From a sulfur-oxidizing endosymbiont of Gigantopelta aegis (GTDB lineage Bacteria > Pseudomonadota > Gammaproteobacteria > GRL18), in NCBI RefSeq assembly GCF_016097415.1, contig NZ_JAEHGE010000001.1:2529157-2593156 (forward strand): DNA of 64,000 nt, written 5' to 3'. The position numbers and the translations under genes are program-made. The notes beneath the pieces were generated by a model. The model was not told where the DNA came from. It worked only from the letters and a program-made list of their open reading frames with translations, and made no database searches. How positions within the stretch are numbered: the first letter of the stretch is position 1; the number at the start of each line of letters is the position of its first letter. Of the stretch, positions 29,907 through 37,944 are shown piece after piece.

Positions 29907-29935
29907 GCCACAGCGTACTTTGCAAGGGAAACTTT

Positions 29936-30727
29936 GTGAAGTACGCATGGATAACTGATCAGGCTAAAGATTACCCGGTAACGATTCTGTGCCGTTTTAT
30001 GGATGTTTCCCGTAGTTGCTATTATGATTGGGTTAGCTCTCCTAAAACGGATAGAGAGAAAGAAAATGAAGCGCTTACTGAGCAGCTAAAAAACTGTTTG
30101 AAGACAGTCGCAAGACTTATGGAACCCGTCGTCTTAAAAAGAAAACTGGCTGAAAAAGGCGTTCATATAAGCCGCCGGAGAATTGGTCGATTAATGAAAA
30201 AAGCCGGTTTGTTTTGTAAAACGAAGAGACGCTTTAAAGCGACGACTAATTCCAAGCATAATAAGCGTATATCTCCAAATTTACTGGAAAGAGAGTTTAC
30301 TGTCTCTCAACCTGATCGCTACTATGTGGGTGATATTACCTATATTGCCACCAAGGAAGGCTGGTTATATTTAGCGGTTGTCATTGACTTATTCTCTAGG
30401 CAAATTGTTGGCTGGTCGATGGATGAGCGAATGAAAGCCAAGCTAGTCAATGATGCTTTACTGATGGCCATATGGAAGCGTAAACCAATGGATGGATTGC
30501 TTTGGCATACTGACCGAGGTAGCCAATATGCCTCTGATAGTCATAGAAAAATATTGTCGGATCATAACATAATTCAGTCTATGAGCCGCAAAGGAAATTG
30601 CTGGGACAATGCTGTATCAGAGAGCTTCTTTCATAGTTTGAAAACTGAATTGACGCACCATTGTCGATTGAAGAGGGGTAAAAGGCGACATAAATGCCGC
30701 CCATTACCGTTGACGGCCATCGGCTCC
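29936..30727 (+). pseudogene. IS3-family OrfB of copy B, 3'-deleted
   Basis: It is identical to the copy C OrfB up to [11 protein letters not shown] deletion between two CGATT stretches then removes the last 50 or so codons and the frame runs into [17 protein letters not shown]. The DDE residues remain but the conserved C-terminal end is lost. The element breaks off near 30727, so the apparent stop at 30790 lies in foreign sequence. Confidence 0.85.
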
Positions 30728-30797
30728 GCTCAAAATGACACATCATTACAGAAAAACATAAGGCAAAAATTGTACTGGCTAATATGCTAAATTTCAT
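30728..30797 (-). pseudogene. 5' stub of a secreted-protein gene cut by IS copy B
   Basis: Read leftward from the ATG at 30797: [19 protein letters not shown], then CHFER. This looks like a Sec signal peptide start, and it runs directly into the truncated end of IS copy B. The remainder of the gene is not seen nearby. Too little is left to name a product, and a chance frame is possible. Confidence 0.4.
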
Positions 30798-31007
30798 ATC
30801 TAATTCCTTTAGTGGTAATAATAAGTGTGGTAATAATAGTACATAAATATTTTTTATTTAATACTTAATAATACAGGAAAAGTAGTTGACGTAAAATAAG
30901 TTTTTTAAATAAATATTTTTTGTGCTATAAACTTTTGTTGCAATGGCGTGTGCTATAATTGCGATAAAAATTAATGATGTAATCAGTGGGATGTTTTATG
31001 GGGAAAT

Positions 31008-32372
31008 ATGGCAGTTCAAAGTAAGAAAATATTGGCACAAAACATCATGATCGGTATGTATGTGTCTGAGCTGGATCGCCCATGGATTGAAACAGATTTT
31101 CTTCTGGAAGGTTTTTATGTTGAAAATGCTAATGATATTGTCAGACTGCAAAGGCTTTGTGCATTTGTTTATATTGATATAGAACTGACAAAAGAACGCC
31201 TTAATATTAACCTTATTGAACCCTCTTTACTGACAAAAATAAAAATAATTGCTAATACAGACGTGAAGGATATACGCTTTGGCCGTCCTGTTCCAAAACC
31301 GATATCAAAAGGCTTACCAAAAGCTGAAACAAGCTATAATAAGACCTCATCTTTTGCTTCAGAATTTCGAACCGCTAATCATCTCTATAAAGAAATTACT
31401 AAAACGGCCTCACAGATTTTTTCTGATGTCAGTGCGGGAAATGAAATTAATTTAACAATTGTGAAACGTTCGGCAACAGCGATTGTTGATAGTGTGGTAC
31501 GAAACCCAGATGCTTTTTTATGGCTGACTCGCTTACACGAAAAAGATACTCATACCCATGCCCGTTCTTTGCGTACGTCAATTTGGGCGATTGCCTTTGC
31601 CCGTTACCTTGGGCTTGAGAAAGCAAAGTTAAACAACTTATCCTCGGCATTATTATTATGTAATATTGGTAAAGCTAAGTTACCCATAGAATTACTAGAA
31701 AATGAAGATGATTTGTCTAAAGACGAACAGTTGGAATACCAGCAACATGTCGATCATACTCTAGATGCCCTTAAAATTATGGGACGCACGCCTCAGGCGA
31801 TTATCACTATTATTCGGGCACATTGTGAGCGTTTTGATGGTTCGGGTTATCCAATGCAATTAATGGGTGATGAGATTCCTTTACTAGCGCAAATTGCCGG
31901 GATGGTCAGTTACTATGAAGAGATAACCAATCGTAGAAATCATGATGACTCTTTGGATCCCACACGTGCTGTAGAGCACCTATATCACTTGCGTGACAAA
32001 AAGTTTATGTCTGAATTGGTGCAAGAATTTATCTGTTCCATTGGTATTTATCCTGTGGGTTCGATTGTTGAGCTGAACTCACAAGAAGTTGCGATTATCG
32101 TTGAACAAAACAACAAAAATCAATTATTACCTAAAGTGCTTATTTTGCGTGATGATAAACGCGATCCGGTGAGTATTTTTAAATTACTCGATTTATATGA
32201 GATTAATGAAAGTAGTGAAATCACCCCTAAAATCATCAATACTTATCCTTTAGGCACTTTTGGCATCGATGTCGAAGAAGTGACTAAGGGTTTGGAGAGG
32301 GTGACAAACATCGGTGCTGAAAGAACTCAAAAGTGGAATGTTAAAAGCTTGTTAAAAAAAGTGGTTTCTTAA
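31008..32372 (+). CDS. DUF3391 plus HD-GYP domain protein with degenerate metal site
   Basis: 454 residues, preceded by GGGGAAAT. Residues 5-130 match the DUF3391 domain that commonly precedes HD-GYP (MIGMYVSELDRPWIETDFLL). The HD-GYP domain spans about 170-370; its GYP part is intact (AHCERFDGSGYP). The HD dyad is replaced: the usual LLHDIGK reads LLCNIGK (Cys218, Asn219), and the later conserved Asp of the VADxYD motif is Ser (GMVSYYEEIT). HD-GYP proteins normally hydrolyse cyclic di-GMP with a di- or tri-iron site. Loss of these ligands suggests a c-di-GMP binding or scaffold role rather than catalysis. Confidence 0.88.
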   Translation: MAVQSKKILAQNIMIGMYVSELDRPWIETDFLLEGFYVENANDIVRLQRLCAFVYIDIELTKERLNINLIEPSLLTKIKIIANTDVKDIRFGRPVPKPISKGLPKAETSYNKTSSFASEFRTANHLYKEITKTASQIFSDVSAGNEINLTIVKRSATAIVDSVVRNPDAFLWLTRLHEKDTHTHARSLRTSIWAIAFARYLGLEKAKLNNLSSALLLCNIGKAKLPIELLENEDDLSKDEQLEYQQHVDHTLDALKIMGRTPQAIITIIRAHCERFDGSGYPMQLMGDEIPLLAQIAGMVSYYEEITNRRNHDDSLDPTRAVEHLYHLRDKKFMSELVQEFICSIGIYPVGSIVELNSQEVAIIVEQNNKNQLLPKVLILRDDKRDPVSIFKLLDLYEINESSEITPKIINTYPLGTFGIDVEEVTKGLERVTNIGAERTQKWNVKSLLKKVVS

Positions 32373-32418
32373 TTTTTTATTTAAACTCTCTATTTAAAAC
32401 TGTTCAGTACAAAATGTT

Positions 32419-33012
32419 ATGATGAAAATAATTAGCCTTTTATTGCTGTCAATGTTATTACTCCTTCTTTCTGCCTGTCAGTCAGCCTTGATTAAATCTG
32501 ACAATATGTATACGGAAATCTCCCATCAAGCCACGATTGAAATAACGCAAGTTATTGATGTTGCGCCTAATTCAGCGCGGGCTTTTTTTCAAAATGGAGA
32601 GCTTATCCGCTACGGACAATTAAATTTATACGATGTTAATTGTGAAATTGAGATCAATACAGTAGCAGAAAAAATCCAACAGATTTCACCTGGTATTTAT
32701 GATGTCATTGCCATCCGTCAGGAGCAAAGCCCCATTGTCAATAGAGTAAATACCAAGCCTGTCATGGTGGCCTCTTTGTCCTCATCCTGGCCAACGGAAC
32801 TGGCTTTTTCTAGCTCATCAGACTCACCCGTTGATATTAAACTCTATTATCATTTTAGACTGGCTGCGAAGAAGCCAGCGGAAAATACTGGACAGACACA
32901 GGTAAGAGCTGTTATTTGTCGAGGCGCTCAATCAGAGCCCTTTGATGCTAGATTGCCAACTTACGAAGAAATAAAAGCGGCTAGCGGTCAATATATGATC
33001 TTTAATTTATGA
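32419..33012 (+). CDS. Predicted lipoprotein, unknown function
   Basis: 197 residues. A signal of hydrophobic leucines ends in the lipobox LLSAC, with Cys at residue 20 followed by QS, so it should be lipidated and, lacking Asp at +2, sent to the outer membrane. The mature part is beta-rich with one Cys pair candidate (VNCEIE and AVICRGA). There are resemblances to small beta-barrel-like lipoproteins but I cannot assign a family. It lies 46 bp after the HD-GYP gene on the same strand. Confidence 0.65.
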   Translation: MMKIISLLLLSMLLLLLSACQSALIKSDNMYTEISHQATIEITQVIDVAPNSARAFFQNGELIRYGQLNLYDVNCEIEINTVAEKIQQISPGIYDVIAIRQEQSPIVNRVNTKPVMVASLSSSWPTELAFSSSSDSPVDIKLYYHFRLAAKKPAENTGQTQVRAVICRGAQSEPFDARLPTYEEIKAASGQYMIFNL

Positions 33013-33140
33013 ATTTGAATTTATAATAGGGGCTATCTGCTTTCTATAAAAAATATTGTTATACTAATACTTATTATTACGTTAAACATGGAATGAAAAT
33101 GCGATAAAAAAAAACTATAGCCACCAGCACTCTATTTCTG

Positions 33141-33473
33141 GTGCTATGCAGTTTGTTTTTACTGTTCAGCAATGCTTCTGCGGTAAATATGCAGTACCTT
33201 AAGTATAGTCCAGTTGCTTCATTTGAACCCGAAGATTTTGAAATGTTGCAAACAGTAGGTAGAAAAGCCCTTGATGAAAATAAAGATGGTGTGACCAGTG
33301 AATGGGCTAATACTGAGACTGGTAATTCAGGCTCTATTACGCCTTTAGATTCGTCAACAATTGATGAAATGCATTGCCGAAAAACCAAACTATTTAATAA
33401 GGCTAAAGACAAATCAGGTCAAGCTGTTTTTACATTTTGTAAAGTCGGTGATCGTTGGAAGGCTTTGAAGTAA
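33141..33473 (+). CDS. Small surface-antigen-like periplasmic protein
   Basis: 110 residues from a GTG at 33141. The C-terminal half has the pattern of the surface-antigen (17-kDa/RT0821-like) domain: EWANTETGNSGSITPL, then HCRKTKLF and FTFCKVGDRWKAL. The signal from this GTG (MLCSLFLLFSNASA) is short. In the same frame upstream lies KKTIATSTLFLVLC, a better signal start, separated from the ATG at 33099 by a TAA at 33105-33107 (ATG CGA TAA). The native start may have been lost to a mutation or sequence error. Confidence 0.55.
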   Translation: MLCSLFLLFSNASAVNMQYLKYSPVASFEPEDFEMLQTVGRKALDENKDGVTSEWANTETGNSGSITPLDSSTIDEMHCRKTKLFNKAKDKSGQAVFTFCKVGDRWKALK

Positions 33474-33746
33474 TTTAGGATGGATATGAAAAAAATTAAA
33501 TTGATTTTCTTGCTGATGTTTTGCTTGTTAGCACTTCAGGTGCAAGCTCAAGATGTTTCTCTGGTGGTGAATATTTGGCCGCCCTATGTTGACTCGTCGC
33601 TACCGGATGATGGTCTGGCAATGAAAATTGTTAAAACGGCTTTTAAACGTGCTGGCTATACCCCGACCATAAGAATTGAAAAATGGGAAAAAGCCTTAGC
33701 GGGTTCAAAGTTAGGCGTTTATGATGTGGTGGGGGCTGTGTGGAAG

Positions 33747-35453
33747 CAGCAATTATCGGCGTCGTGAACAATGTAAGCACAGCAGCATCTAACAAAGACT
33801 CAAAATAATACTTTTCGCACTGTTCTTCCACCCAAACTAAAAAAGTGAAAAAAATTGAATTATTTTTGAACTTTTTCACGATCTATCGATCAGATCAGTA
33901 TACTCACAATAAATTGAGAAACTGATATGCTCAAGCCACGACCACAATTGACAAAAAAGGCTGATTAAACCATTGGCCTCCTTAACTAAAACCAAAAAGC
34001 ACTTGGGCTTTACCGCATTACGAATGGCTGTTACTTCTCATTTTCTGGCAATCAAAGACAATCGCCAACAAAACAAATGTGACTACAGCCAAACAGAGGC
34101 ATTGATGAGTGCATTTGCCTGTATGTATTTTCAAGAGCCTTCCCTTGCACAGTTTCAGTTGCGAATGGAAGAAGAGCTTCATAAAAATAATTTACGAACC
34201 CTCTTTGGTGTTGAGAATATACCTCAAAACAGTCAACTGCGAAAGATACTTGATGCTGTGCCCAGTGAAGGGTTCGCCCCCATTTTTAAAGATTTGTTTG
34301 AACGTCTGAGACGGCACAAACATTTAGAAGATTATGCTATTTTTCCCAATATATTACTGTGCGTAATTGATGGCACCCAGTATCACAGTTCAAAAGACAT
34401 TCATTGTGAACAATGCCTGCATAAAGAACATAAAAGCGGTGAAATCACTTACAGTCATGCCGTATTACAAGGTGCCATCATGCACCCAGATAAAAAACAA
34501 GTGTTACCAGTCATGCCTGAAGCCATCCAAAATAAAGATGGTACAGAGAAACAAGACTGTGAGATCAATGCCAGCAAACGCTTCATTGCTCAATTGAAAA
34601 AGACCACCCTCGCCAAGGCTTTGTTATCTGTGGTGATGGACTGATGTCACACCAACCGATGATTGAAACCATTAAAGATAATAAAATGCATTATCTTCTG
34701 GTGACCAAACCAGGTGATCATAAATATCTTTTCGAATGGCTCAATGACTTTACTGAATTGTCCTCATTTGAAACCATCGATGAGAAAGGTCGTACCCATC
34801 AGTATCGTTGGAAAAATGCAGTTCCATTACATGGTGAAGCTGATGCCGTCACCGTTAACTTCCTTGAGTATCATCTCATCAATTCAGAAGGAAAGATCAC
34901 CTATCGTAATAGCTGGGTGACTGACTTTCAAGTCAGTGAGCACAATATTATCCAACTGGTTCAGGCTGGGCGTTGTAGATGGAAGATTGAGAATGAGTGT
35001 TTTAACACGCTGAAAAATCAGGGCTATTCTATAGAACATAATTATGGTCATGGTAAACAACATCTCAGCTATAACATGTACCTACTTACCTTGCTGGCCT
35101 TTTACTTTCATCAAATATTTGAGCTGACCGATGGGGCTTATCAGGCCTGTCGAACTAAAGCAGGTTCTAAGCGGTATTTGTGGGAAATGTTCAGAGGGAC
35201 TATTCAGTTTCTTGTCATGGATTCATGGGAGGAAATGATGGATTTGTATTTAAATCCAGATGACTACGAGGTAACGAAAACGAAAAAATCTTAAACCCAA
35301 CCGTTTGAAGGAATGCACTTGAGTGTGTAGCTCGACCCATGCCTGCCATTTAGTGGTGCAAACGTGAGCCACTCAAAGAAAGTGCCATAAATTTTTAAAA
35401 AGCATGAACTTGGCTAATTGATGAGGTTTAAGTGGGTTCACCGATTTTTGCTG
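33747..35453 (+). mobile_element. DDE-transposase IS (IS4-like or unassigned), 1707 bp
   Basis: Flanked by the 9-bp direct repeat GTGTGGAAG (33738-33746 and 35454-35462). The terminal inverted repeats begin CAGCAATTATCGGCG on the left and CAGCAAAAATCGGTG on the right (reverse complement). It encodes one transposase, frameshifted. About 225 bp of non-coding DNA precedes the transposase and about 160 bp follows. Confidence 0.9.
33973..35294 (+). pseudogene. DDE transposase of the 33.7-35.5 kb IS, frameshifted
   Basis: Two frames cover one protein. The first (33973-34644) has the core start NILLCVIDGTQYHSSKDIHC. The second (to 35294) has GDGLMSHQPMIETI and the Glu-containing block CRWKIENECFNTLKNQGY with EHNYGHGKQHLS, a W-x-IE-x-F-x-LK pattern of IS4-like DDE enzymes. 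The break near 34603 fits loss of one C from a CCC run (K-K-T-H-P-R-Q-G-F-V-I-C once repaired). The first frame begins at TTG; the frame with ATG at 33927 (MLKPRPQLTKKAD) is offset, hinting at a second shift near 33965. Confidence 0.78.
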
Positions 35454-35966
35454 GTGTGGAAGACGGATGCTCGACAAAAGAAGTTACTTTATAGTAATGC
35501 TTATCTGACCAATAATATTGTCTTAGTCGCACATGCCAATAGTCACATGAAATTTGATTCGCTAGCTGATTTGCAAGGGCTTTTAGTCGGCGTGTTAAAA
35601 GACTATGAGTATGATGAGAAATTCATGAAAAATCCACGCATTCTAAAGTTTCAGGCTAATCGTCTGACACAGAATTTAATTGCGGTGCAGCAGGGTAAAT
35701 TGGATGTTGCTGTAGCAGACAAGCGTTTAGCGCTTTATGAGTTAAAACATTTTATGGGTAATAATCGTGCTGATTTTCAGTTTTTACCAAATCCTTTGAG
35801 TTCTCGTAAGCTATACATCGCTGCGCCTAAAGAAAATTCCGGTAGTAAGGCTTTGATCAGTAAGTTCAATAAAGGCCTGGCTGCTATTAAGAAGGATGGT
35901 ACATATCAAAAGATCATTAATGGGTATACGTTTTAGAGGAATAGATCAAATAAGCCAATTTATTTT

Positions 35967-36066
35967 TACATTTGTAGGATGCGGTGAGGAACGAACCGCA
36001 TCAAAGACGTAAATTTAAAGCCATTGATGCGGTTCGTTCCTCATCACATCCTACATCTGAAGTGTA
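35967..36066. repeat. REP-like foldback repeat, copy R2
   Basis: Same family as R1, with arms TGTAGGATGCGGTGAGGAAC...CGCATC and GATGCGGTTCGTTCCTCATC...CCTAC and the extended left flank AGATCAAATAAG from 35943. It lies just after the solute-binding protein remnant. Confidence 0.85.
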
Positions 36067-36105
36067 AATCAAATTTTATCTGTGCCCGTTTTAGTATTGA
36101 ATTTA

Positions 36106-36285
36106 AACCTAAAATAATCAGTTGAATCGTAGCGAGAGCGACTTAGGTGCTGAAGATTAAGGGTTTTACAGGTTATTTTGGCTTTATTCGTAGTCACCCT
36201 ACGGGTGAAGTCAAAATGTTCTGAAAAATCCTTAAGATTCAGTGCATAAGGCGGTCGCAGTAGGTTCAACTGATTATTTTAGGTT
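36106..36285. repeat. Long foldback element with perfect 21-bp terminal arms
   Basis: The arm 36106-36126 (AACCTAAAATAATCAGTTGA plus A) is the exact reverse complement of 36265-36285. Further inward, CTTAGGTGCTGAAGATTAAG near 36141 and the region 36230-36250 pair imperfectly. The centre includes CACCCTACGGGTGAAGT at about 36195, also found after the repeat at 56524. It is probably a non-autonomous (MITE-like) element in the gap before hdrB. Confidence 0.75.
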
Positions 36286-36326
36286 AAAGCTAAAAACACT
36301 TTTTTAATGGCTAGCATTATTTCTTT

Positions 36327-37232
36327 TTAGCTATTAGCAATCTTATTCAATTTTTCCGCCTGAATAATCTGACCATTCAAAGCCGCATCCTTAGCCGAAC
36401 GTCCAAAGGCAACCGACATCAACGTTGAATAATACACCACAGGAATATTAAACTTAGTGCCGAACTTCTCATTGATTTTATCCTGATACACTTCAGTATT
36501 CATCTGACACACAGGGCAGGGCGTGACAATCATGTCAGCGCCATTGTCCATAGCCGATTCCAGAATCGGCTTAATCAGATTAAAGCTTTTCTCTGGCTCA
36601 GAGAAGGCTAAAGCACCACCACAACAAGAGACTTTCTTCTCATAAGTGCGGATGGGCTCAGCGCCACAGGCTTCGACCATATTATTATCCAGATAAGCTG
36701 GATTTTCAAATGACTCACCATCAATACCAAAGGGGCGATTGGTCTGACAACCGACATAGCCGGCAATCTTAATGCCTTCGAGCGGCTTCTTCACCTTATC
36801 CGAAATGGCCTGCATACCGATATCTTCGACCAGTACTTCCACCATGTGACGGATGTTCTTATCGTTCTTCATTTCCAGACCGGCTTCTTTAAGGGCTAAG
36901 CCCGTGCCTTCTTTGATTTTAGTGCTCTGCGCAATGCGCTCAGAGGCTTCACGCGTGGCCAACCAACAGGCCGCACAGGTGGCAACAATATCCTGCTTAG
37001 GATGCTGCTTTTCTGACAGGGCAATGTTACGTGCGGATAAAGACACACGCGGTAGTTCACCACCCCCGGCATAACCGATAGAAGCGGCACAACAGTTCCA
37101 GTCTTCAATGGTGTTGAGCTTAATGTCCAGCTCTTCACACATGGAATTCACCGAAGTCAAATAGTTAGACGATGATGCCCCGGATTGCGAGGAGCAGCCC
37201 GGGTAAAATGAGTACTCTTTCTTTTCAGACAT
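36327..37232 (-). CDS. hdrB: Heterodisulfide reductase-like subunit B (two CCG domains)
   Basis: 301 residues. Both cysteine-rich CCG domains are complete. The first has YPGCSSQSG, WNCCAASIGYAGG and CAACW; the second has YVGCQTNRP, VSCCGGALAF and TPCPVCQMN. In HdrB these cysteines hold two non-cubane [4Fe-4S] clusters, the site of disulfide or quinone-linked chemistry. The gene is last in qmoA-qmoB-hdrC-hdrB, 15 bp after hdrC, with GAGGATAGGAATT before the ATG. Here HdrBC takes the place of QmoC, so it probably receives electrons from QmoAB on behalf of AprBA. Confidence 0.9.
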   Translation of the reverse strand: MSEKKEYSFYPGCSSQSGASSSNYLTSVNSMCEELDIKLNTIEDWNCCAASIGYAGGGELPRVSLSARNIALSEKQHPKQDIVATCAACWLATREASERIAQSTKIKEGTGLALKEAGLEMKNDKNIRHMVEVLVEDIGMQAISDKVKKPLEGIKIAGYVGCQTNRPFGIDGESFENPAYLDNNMVEACGAEPIRTYEKKVSCCGGALAFSEPEKSFNLIKPILESAMDNGADMIVTPCPVCQMNTEVYQDKINEKFGTKFNIPVVYYSTLMSVAFGRSAKDAALNGQIIQAEKLNKIANS

Positions 37233-37247
37233 AATAATTCCTATCCT

Positions 37248-37874
37248 CTACTTACTATTGGCTTCAATGGCATCGTTTTCAATCTGTGCCGCTTTTTTCA
37301 ACATGGCCTGAAATCCAGACTTGTCCTTCACTCCGTGACCACCCCAGGCTTCATTAATCGCCATGCGCTTAGTCTTTAACATGTTCAGACCGAGCTTCTG
37401 GTTCGCCATGGCGGTTTTCACGCCTTCACCAAAGCCATTCATGAAATACAAGCTTAGACCCAGCTTCAATTCATTAACCCGACCTTTCTTAGTGAGGTTA
37501 TCCCAGAATAACTGGCCAAACTTAGCCGTCGGCTGTGTCTTAGGTTGCAAGTTCAAACGCTTGGCATAAGATGCTAAGCCGTGCATGATGTGGGTAATCG
37601 GTAACTCACGCGGACAACGGGCAATACAGTTGTAACAAGACGTACACATCCACACCGAATCACTGGCTAGGACTGCTTCACGCTTATTAGCCCGAATCAT
37701 CATAAAGATTTTTTGTGGCGTATGCTCCCAATGATCGCCCATGGGGCAAGAACCCGCACAGACACCACATTGCATACACATTTGCACCATATCGCCTTCT
37801 TCGACGTTATCGATGACTTCTTTTAAGAAGTTGCCCTCGTACTTCGTGGCCAGGGCTTGATTTAAATCACTCAT
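37248..37874 (-). CDS. hdrC: Heterodisulfide reductase-like subunit C (2x[4Fe-4S])
   Basis: 208 residues. Two classic cluster sites are present: MCMQCGVCAGSCPMG and WMCTSCYNCIARCPRE. The C-terminal half is helical and, unlike QmoC, carries no membrane-spanning cytochrome-b-like segments. The ATG follows AAGGAGATAG, a strong Shine-Dalgarno. It would wire QmoAB to HdrB. The protein should be soluble or peripherally attached, so how electrons reach the quinone pool is unclear from this window. Confidence 0.9.
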   Translation of the reverse strand: MSDLNQALATKYEGNFLKEVIDNVEEGDMVQMCMQCGVCAGSCPMGDHWEHTPQKIFMMIRANKREAVLASDSVWMCTSCYNCIARCPRELPITHIMHGLASYAKRLNLQPKTQPTAKFGQLFWDNLTKKGRVNELKLGLSLYFMNGFGEGVKTAMANQKLGLNMLKTKRMAINEAWGGHGVKDKSGFQAMLKKAAQIENDAIEANSK

Positions 37875-37944
37875 TGTTACTATCTCCTTGGGGAGTCGGG
37901 TGGCTGTTAGCGTTTAGGCTAACACCACCCGAATCCCTGGCTGT

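Larger units (their letters stand above)
28051..30727 (+). mobile_element. IS3-family element copy B, split by copy C and 3'-truncated
   Basis: The left end TAATGTGGCT begins at 28051, 50 bp from the nhaA start. Its first 273 bp (28051-28323) are followed by the complete copy C; copy B resumes at 29844 and ends abruptly near 30727 inside its right-hand non-coding region, without the terminal repeat. Its orfA lacks about 9 bp (CCGAATAAA) near 28136. Its orfB has an internal deletion near 30668 between short CGATT repeats. Confidence 0.85.
33480..35936 (+). pseudogene. Family 3 extracellular solute-binding protein, split by an IS
   Basis: The 5' part (33480-33746, 89 codons) has a signal peptide (KLIFLLMFCLLALQVQAQ) and the SBP_bac_3 start VVNIWPPYVDSSLPDDGLAM. 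The 3' part (35463-35936) begins TDARQKKLLYSNAYLTNN and ends in a normal domain end IKKDGTYQKIINGYTF. Deleting the 1707-bp IS and one copy of the 9-bp target repeat joins the parts exactly in frame to 246 residues. Such proteins bind amino acids or similar small solutes in the periplasm. No permease gene is adjacent. The interruption looks recent because both halves are intact. Confidence 0.88.
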
